A stretch of DNA of 5,229 bases from Actinomycetota bacterium. Its GTDB lineage: Bacteria; Actinomycetota; Acidimicrobiia; Acidimicrobiales; Microtrichaceae. The stretch lies in the NCBI GenBank assembly GCA_018268735.1, contig JAFDWA010000154.1, positions 1 to 5,229 of the forward strand, read 5' to 3'. Position numbers and translations under genes: made by a program. Below the pieces are notes generated by a model. That model was not told the origin of the DNA, ran no database searches, and saw only the letters and a list, made by a program, of their open reading frames with translations. Below, piece after piece: positions 1-5,229 of the stretch (positions are counted from its first letter, which is position 1; each line of letters opens with the position of its first letter).

Positions 1-870
1 CGTCACCGGCAGGGTGACGGCGAGGTGGTCGCCGTCACGTGCGAACAGCGAATGCGGCTCCACGTGCACGCGGACGTAGAGGTCGCCATCGGGACCGCCG
101 TTCGCACCGGCGCCGCCGCGGCCCTTCACGCGGATCCGCTGGCCGTCGCGGACACCCTGAGGGATGCGCACCTTGACCTGTCGTGGCCGCCGCACGGCCC
201 CGATCCCGCCGCAGGTCGCGCACGGGGTGTCGATGATGCGACCGCGCCCACCGCAGCGCTGGCACGGCTGGCTGAAGGAGAACGGTCCCTGGTTCTGGGC
301 GATCGCTCCGGTCCCACCGCAGTCCGGGCAAGCGCGAGGGCTGGTCCCGGCCGCTGCGCCGCTGCCGTGGCAATCCGCGCAGCGGACGTCGGAGACGACG
401 TTGACGGTGGTGGTCGCGCCGCGGGAGGCGTCCTCGAAGCTCATCGTCAGCGTCGCTTCGATGTCGGTCCCACGACGCGGTCCGCCGGCACCCTGGCGAG
501 CGCCGCCCTGGCGCCCCCTGGAGAACAACCCACCCAGGAGATCGGACAGGTCACCCTCGAAGCGGATCCCGGAGCCGTCGCCGAAGCCTCCGGGTGCGAA
601 CCCGCCCGGTCCGAAGCCTCCTGCCATCGGGCCCATTCGGCGAACTTCGTCGTACTGCTCGCGCTTGTCGGGATCGCCGATCACCTCGTAAGCGGAGGAC
701 ACCTCCTTGAAGCGCTCCTCCGCTGTCGGATCGTCGGGGTTGGCGTCGGGATGCAGCTGACGTGCCAGCTTGCGGTACGCCTTGGTGATCTCCTTCTGAT
801 CGGCCTTCTCCGACACGCCGAGGACCGCGTAGTAGTCCTTCTCGAACCACTCGCGCTGCGGCGAGGACAC
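1..870 (-). CDS. dnaJ: Chaperone protein DnaJ (Hsp40), 3' end cut off by the window edge
   Basis: DnaJ is the co-chaperone that binds unfolded clients and stimulates the DnaK ATPase in the cytoplasm. The 290 visible residues show the full type I layout. The J domain covers about residues 10-75, with HPD at 40-42 and a DKREQYDE end. A Gly/Phe-rich region follows at about 84-135, with GGF repeats. The zinc region has four CxxC pairs at C164/C167, C181/C184, C203/C206 and C217/C220. The start of the C-terminal substrate-binding domain is visible (IPQGVRDGQRIRVKG, 236-250). Family members are usually about 370-395 residues, so roughly the last quarter lies outside the window. The start is a GTG at 870; an AAGGG (879-883) lies 8 nt upstream, and the gene begins only 4 bases after the grpE stop, so it is the third gene of the operon. 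No damaged motif is seen. In actinomycetes an hspR repressor gene often follows, but that would be beyond the left edge. Confidence 0.96.
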   Translation of the reverse strand, partial: MSSPQREWFEKDYYAVLGVSEKADQKEITKAYRKLARQLHPDANPDDPTAEERFKEVSSAYEVIGDPDKREQYDEVRRMGPMAGGFGPGGFAPGGFGDGSGIRFEGDLSDLLGGLFSRGRQGGARQGAGGPRRGTDIEATLTMSFEDASRGATTTVNVVSDVRCADCHGSGAAAGTSPRACPDCGGTGAIAQNQGPFSFSQPCQRCGGRGRIIDTPCATCGGIGAVRRPRQVKVRIPQGVRDGQRIRVKGRGGAGANGGPDGDLYVRVHVEPHSLFARDGDHLAVTLPVT

Positions 871-874
871 GTCG

Positions 875-1533
875 TCAGCCCTTGACCTTGACCATCGCCG
901 GGCGCACGACATGGCCGTTCCACAGGTAGCCGGGCCGGAGGACCTCGACCACCAGCGGATCGCCGTCGCCCTCCTCGTGCAGCACGGCCTCGTGGACGTT
1001 CGGGTCGAACTCGACGTCCACCTCCGCGACCCGGACCAACCCGCGCTTCTCCAACGTGCCGGTGAGCTGCGACTGGATCGGAAGGATGTCGTCGTGGCCG
1101 GCGACGACGCCGGCATCGCAGGCGTCGAGCACCGGGAGGAGCTCCTCGACGAGCCCGAGCGCGGCGGTCGCCCGCTGCTCGACCCGTTGCGCCTCGACCC
1201 GACGCTTGTAGTTGTCGAAGTCGGCCTTCACCCGCTGCACGAGGTCGCGCAGCTCGTCGCGCTCGGACTCCATCCGCTGCGCGAGGTCCACCGCCTCCAC
1301 GACCGCCTCCTCCGCGGTCAGGCCGAGCTCGTCCGCCTCCACTGCGGCAGCGAGGAGATCCGCCTCGAGTTGCGCCTCGACGGCGTCGGACGCGTCGGAT
1401 GTCGACCTGTCGTGGGTGAGGTCGTCCTCGACGACCTCACCCACCGCGACGTCGTCGTCCGAGATGGACCCATCGACCACGGCATCGCCGGAGCTCTGGG
1501 CGTCGCCGGAGCGGACACCGTGAGCGTCGGAGG

Positions 1534-1537
<4 letters not shown>
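875..1537 (-). CDS. grpE: Nucleotide exchange factor GrpE
   Basis: GrpE is the cytoplasmic dimeric exchange factor that opens the DnaK nucleotide cleft, releases ADP and so resets the chaperone cycle. The protein has 220 residues, within the usual range of about 180-230. Residues 1-60 are acidic, low in complexity and probably disordered. Residues about 75-125 form a charged helix with heptad character ([16 protein letters not shown], then DNYKRR), matching the long dimerisation helix. Residues about 150-219 form the beta-rich head, with the family signature [13 protein letters not shown] at 177-189 and [18 protein letters not shown] at 201-218. The start is a GTG at 1537 that overlaps the dnaK stop in a shared GTGA, preceded by a strong GAGGAGG. 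That geometry points to translational coupling with dnaK. There is no lysine before K104, although arginines occur. No competing identity fits. Confidence 0.97.
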
Positions 1538-3369
<1,832 letters not shown>

Positions 3370-3493
3370 GGGGTTGCTCACTTTCCTCTGTGTGGTTCGA
3401 CGGGTCGCTGCGCTCCCCGACCTCCGGGTCCTGTGTCGTCTGGAACCGAGGTTACGGGGCCACGGACCAAACGTGCATTCACTGACACGCAGC

Positions 3494-3524
3494 AGTGTAG
3501 CAAAGTTGAGCGTTGCATTGTCAA
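3494..3524 (-). promoter_or_regulatory. Probable dnaK operon promoter (TTGACA ... TACACT)
   Basis: On the minus strand a perfect TTGACA (-35, bases 3519-3524) is followed by TACACT (-10, bases 3494-3499, 4 of 6 consensus positions). The 19-nt spacer is longer than the ideal 17. The stretch is conspicuously AT-richer than its surroundings and lies upstream of dnaK in the only sizeable gap. Transcription would begin near 3487, leaving a leader of about 118 nt before dnaK. The -35 box is convincing, the -10 box less so, and the start site is inferred. Confidence 0.55.
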
Positions 3525-3525
3525 T
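3505..3525. promoter_or_regulatory. Degenerate HAIR-like inverted repeat (candidate HspR operator)
   Basis: The plus strand reads gTTGAgc, then seven bases, then tgTCAAt. The HAIR element bound by HspR in actinomycetes is CTTGAGT-N7-ACTCAAG. This site keeps the exact 21-base geometry and the TTGA/TCAA cores, matching 9 of the 14 half-site positions. It overlaps the -35 box of the proposed dnaK promoter, where a bound repressor would block RNA polymerase. The weak half-sites mean it could be chance. Confidence 0.4.
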
Positions 3526-3570
3526 CACTGCTGAGAGGTTCCTCCTGCGATGGACACAGGCAGCGGTCCG

Positions 3571-3589
3571 GGAGCACCATCAGTGCTCC
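3571..3589. repeat. Inverted repeat GGAGCAC-CATCA-GTGCTCC upstream of gpmA
   Basis: This is a perfect 7-base inverted repeat around a 5-base loop. Allowing a one-base bulge, the flanking CCG (3567-3570 region) and GG extend the stem. It sits 37 bases before the gpmA start. There is no T-run, so it is not a standard rho-independent terminator. It could be an operator for an unknown dimeric regulator or a hairpin in the gpmA leader RNA. It is not a CIRCE element, because the half-sites are too close together. Confidence 0.5.
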
Positions 3590-3615
3590 GGCGTCGAGCT
3601 CGGCCCGGCGATCAC

Positions 3616-3621
3616 AGGAGG
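3616..3621 (+). promoter_or_regulatory. Shine-Dalgarno sequence of gpmA (AGGAGG)
   Basis: A full AGGAGG lies five bases before the ATG at 3627. It fixes this start over the in-frame upstream extension, which would add residues unlike any phosphoglycerate mutase N-terminus. Confidence 0.9.
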
Positions 3622-3626
3622 TCGAG

Positions 3627-4388
3627 ATGCACCAGCTGGTCCTGCTCCGCCACGGCGAGAGCGAGTGGAACGAGCGGAACCTCTTCACCGGCTGGTTCGA
3701 CTGCGATCTGACCGTCGCCGGCCGATCGGAAGCCACTGCTGCCGGCGACATGCTCACCGAGGCCGGCCTGGAGCCCGACATCGTGCACACGTCGCTGCAG
3801 CTGCGTGCGATCCGCACGGCCAACCTCGCCCTCGAGCGGATGGGAAGGCTCTGGGTGCCCGTGCGCCGGACCTGGCGTCTGAACGAACGTCACTACGGGG
3901 ACCTGACCGGACGCAACAAGCGGGAGACCGTCGAGCGCTACGGCGAGGAGCAGGTGCTCGTCTGGCGACGGAGCTACGACACGGCGCCACCCGGGATCGC
4001 TGCCGACAACGAGTTCAACCCCAACCACGACCCCCGCTACGCCTCGTTGCCGCCGGAGCTGGTCCCGAACGCCGAGTGCCTCGCCGACGTCGTCGCGCGG
4101 ATGCTGCCGTGGTGGTACGACGCGATCGTCCCGGACCTCGCCGCCGGCGCCACCGTGCTCGTCGCCGCCCACGGCAACTCGCTGCGCGCCCTCGTGAAGC
4201 ACCTGCTCGACATCTCCGACGCAGACATCACCGAGCTGAACATCCCCACCGGCGTCCCGCTGCTGTTCGAGCTCGACGAGTCGTTCCGTCCGGTGGAGGA
4301 CCGTCCCATCGAGGAGCGCTACCTCATGGACGAGGCCGCGGTCCGGGCGAAGGCCGACGCAGTGGCACGCCAGGCGGCCGGCGGCTGA
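3627..4388 (+). CDS. gpmA: 2,3-bisphosphoglycerate-dependent phosphoglycerate mutase
   Basis: This cytoplasmic enzyme interconverts 3-phosphoglycerate and 2-phosphoglycerate in glycolysis and gluconeogenesis through a phosphohistidine intermediate primed by 2,3-bisphosphoglycerate. The 253-residue protein matches the usual length of about 250. The histidine phosphatase signature [10 protein letters not shown] is at 6-15, with the phospho-acceptor H9 next to R8. [10 protein letters not shown] follows at 20-29, R60 lies in [10 protein letters not shown], the proton donor E87 in [14 protein letters not shown], and the second active-site histidine H182 in [27 protein letters not shown] (205-216) is the typical C-terminal segment. 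The long internal region including SYDTAPP (116-122) separates it from short phosphatases of the same superfamily. All catalytic residues are present. It is divergent from dnaK and convergent with the ParA-like gene, so it is probably transcribed alone. No confident promoter was recognised. Confidence 0.96.
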   Translation: MHQLVLLRHGESEWNERNLFTGWFDCDLTVAGRSEATAAGDMLTEAGLEPDIVHTSLQLRAIRTANLALERMGRLWVPVRRTWRLNERHYGDLTGRNKRETVERYGEEQVLVWRRSYDTAPPGIAADNEFNPNHDPRYASLPPELVPNAECLADVVARMLPWWYDAIVPDLAAGATVLVAAHGNSLRALVKHLLDISDADITELNIPTGVPLLFELDESFRPVEDRPIEERYLMDEAAVRAKADAVARQAAGG

Positions 4389-4514
4389 TCGCGGGCGATC
4401 CCTGCATCGGGAACGTCGTGCACCGCGAGCATCCGGCGGTCGACGGCGCGGCGAGACCTGCCGAGAGCAGGGTGGGGCGATGGGTCGGTGCTCCCGCGAG
4501 GACCGGGCTCGTGC
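4389..4514. other. Convergent intergenic spacer between gpmA and the ParA-like gene
   Basis: This 126-base gap separates two converging stop codons, where a bidirectional terminator would be expected. I find only short stems: CCTGC-cgaga-GCAGG (4457-4471) and TCCC-tgcatc-GGGA (4399-4412). Neither is followed by a T-run on either strand, so no intrinsic terminator can be called. No gene is evident in it. Confidence 0.5.
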
Positions 4515-5229
4515 TCACACGACGTCGGCCGCCAGCGGCACAGCGGTGAGGTCGATGACCGAGCCCACCGGCGGATCGAGGTCGAGGCGGTCCTCCACCT
4601 CGGCCCACAGCCGTCGGTACGCGACCGCCGCCAGGTTGAGCGGGGAGGCCACCACTGCCGGCACCTGCTCCATCCCCATCCGCTCCACCGCTGCGGACTC
4701 GGGCACCGCGCTCAGAGCGAAGCGCCGGTCCGACCGGATGGCGTCGACCTCCTGGCGATGCAGCACCTTGCGCTCGTCGAGCATCGACAGGAACGCGAGC
4801 AGTGGGAGGCCCGGCCGGTGCACGTCCACGAACGACTGCAGCTGTTCCAGGCTGCGCACCGACAGCGGCGCCGGCACCACCGGGGCGAGAACGAGGTCGG
4901 CTGCAGCGACCACGGACTCGGTCACGACGCCGAGACCTGGTGCGCAGTCGAGCACGACGACGTCGTAGGTGCGCTCGAGAGGGCGCAGGAGCTTGCGGAT
5001 CACCCGGTCCGGCCAGCGCCTCGACGACAGCACGGTGTCGACCACGCGGAACGACGGGTCCGCCGGCAGGAGGTCGAGTCGGACGTGGTCCGTCCGCCGG
5101 ATCGCCGAGTCCAGTCCTCGCTTTCCCCCCAGCAGGCGCACAGCGCCCCCCTTGACCTTCGCCCGGGCCCGGTAGCAGTGCGTCGCAGCCCCTTGCGGAT
5201 CGAGGTCCCACAGGAGGGTTCGGTAGCCC
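4515..5229 (-). CDS. ParA/Soj-family ATPase, N-terminus cut off by the window edge
   Basis: This is a deviant-Walker (P-loop) ATPase of the ParA/MinD superfamily; typical members bind DNA or a surface as ATP dimers to position chromosomes, plasmids or other cargo. The reading frame is open from the right edge and gives 237 residues. The first visible ones, GYRTLLWDLDPQGAAT, are the strand plus switch I (Walker A') motif that normally lies about 30-40 residues after the P-loop, so the KGGxGKT motif and the start are outside the window. A Walker B-like segment YDVVVLDCAPGLG is near visible residues 88-100, then AADLVLAPVVPAPLSVRSL (109-127) and a typical ParA C-terminus (VPESAAVERMG, then AAVAYRRLWAEV). 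A basic loop with KVKGG and GGKRGLDSAIRRTD follows switch I. A GTG at 5141 lies inside the fold and is not the real start. No ParB gene is visible, so a role in chromosome segregation is not shown; it may be an orphan ParA with another cargo. Confidence 0.85.
   Translation of the reverse strand, partial: GYRTLLWDLDPQGAATHCYRARAKVKGGAVRLLGGKRGLDSAIRRTDHVRLDLLPADPSFRVVDTVLSSRRWPDRVIRKLLRPLERTYDVVVLDCAPGLGVVTESVVAAADLVLAPVVPAPLSVRSLEQLQSFVDVHRPGLPLLAFLSMLDERKVLHRQEVDAIRSDRRFALSAVPESAAVERMGMEQVPAVVASPLNLAAVAYRRLWAEVEDRLDLDPPVGSVIDLTAVPLAADVV

Noticed and set aside
25..885. A 286-codon plus-strand frame antisense to dnaJ
   Set aside because: It is in register with the dnaJ codons, has no family resemblance, and dnaJ on the other strand has every expected motif, so this is a composition artefact.
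3506..3534. A plus-strand promoter for gpmA using TTGAGC as -35
   Set aside because: At 17 bases spacing the would-be -10 is TGCTGA, a poor match, and TTGAGC is better explained as part of the HAIR-like repeat.
3571..3589. Possible CIRCE element (HrcA operator)
   Set aside because: The half-site cores AGCAC and GTGCT are present, but they are 5 bases apart instead of the 13 in TTAGCACTC-N9-GAGTGCTAA, and the outer bases differ.
4389..4514. Rho-independent terminator between gpmA and the ParA-like gene
   Set aside because: Only 4-5 base stems without a T-run on either strand; not enough to call.
4324..5211. A 295-codon minus-strand frame over the ParA-like gene and into gpmA
   Set aside because: The translation is a Pro/Arg/Gly-rich string typical of a shifted frame in GC-rich DNA, while the neighbouring frame gives clear ParA motifs.

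Overview
The window is a GC-rich, tightly packed piece of bacterial chromosome. It holds the dnaK-grpE-dnaJ chaperone operon on the minus strand, a divergently transcribed gpmA phosphoglycerate mutase gene on the plus strand, and the 3' part of a ParA-family ATPase gene on the minus strand, convergent with gpmA. A high-GC actinomycetote is the best guess. The reasons are the dnaK-grpE-dnaJ gene order with no hrcA ahead of dnaK, the strong G/C bias at third codon positions, GTG starts, a DnaK without the long nucleotide-binding-domain insertion of diderm bacteria, and an actinobacterial-style DnaJ N-terminus (EKDYYAVLGV). The lineage within that phylum cannot be fixed from this window; Acidimicrobiia would be a plausible guess only.

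Layout: dnaJ (minus, 870 to the left edge, 3' end missing), grpE (minus, 1537-875) and dnaK (minus, 3369-1534) form one transcription unit read right to left. dnaK and grpE overlap by four bases (GTGA), and grpE and dnaJ are separated by four bases. A 257-bp divergent spacer (3370-3626) holds a likely sigma-70-type dnaK promoter with a perfect TTGACA -35 box. A degenerate HAIR-like inverted repeat, the kind of site bound by the heat-shock repressor HspR, lies over that box. The same spacer has a GC-rich inverted repeat and the very good Shine-Dalgarno sequence of gpmA. gpmA (plus, 3627-4388) encodes a complete 253-residue cofactor-dependent phosphoglycerate mutase. A 126-bp spacer follows, then the ParA-like gene (minus, from the right edge to 4515), which has lost its N-terminal Walker A region to the window boundary.

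Together DnaK, GrpE and DnaJ make the complete Hsp70 cycle: DnaJ delivers clients and triggers ATP hydrolysis, DnaK holds the substrate, and GrpE releases ADP. gpmA is central glycolysis and has no evident functional link to the operon. The ParA-like gene has no ParB partner inside the window. The gene content is ordinary housekeeping. I see no mobile element, CRISPR array, RNA gene or new defence-type system. The points most worth checking are the HAIR-like operator, the hairpin upstream of gpmA, and the unpartnered ParA with its basic KVKGG loop.
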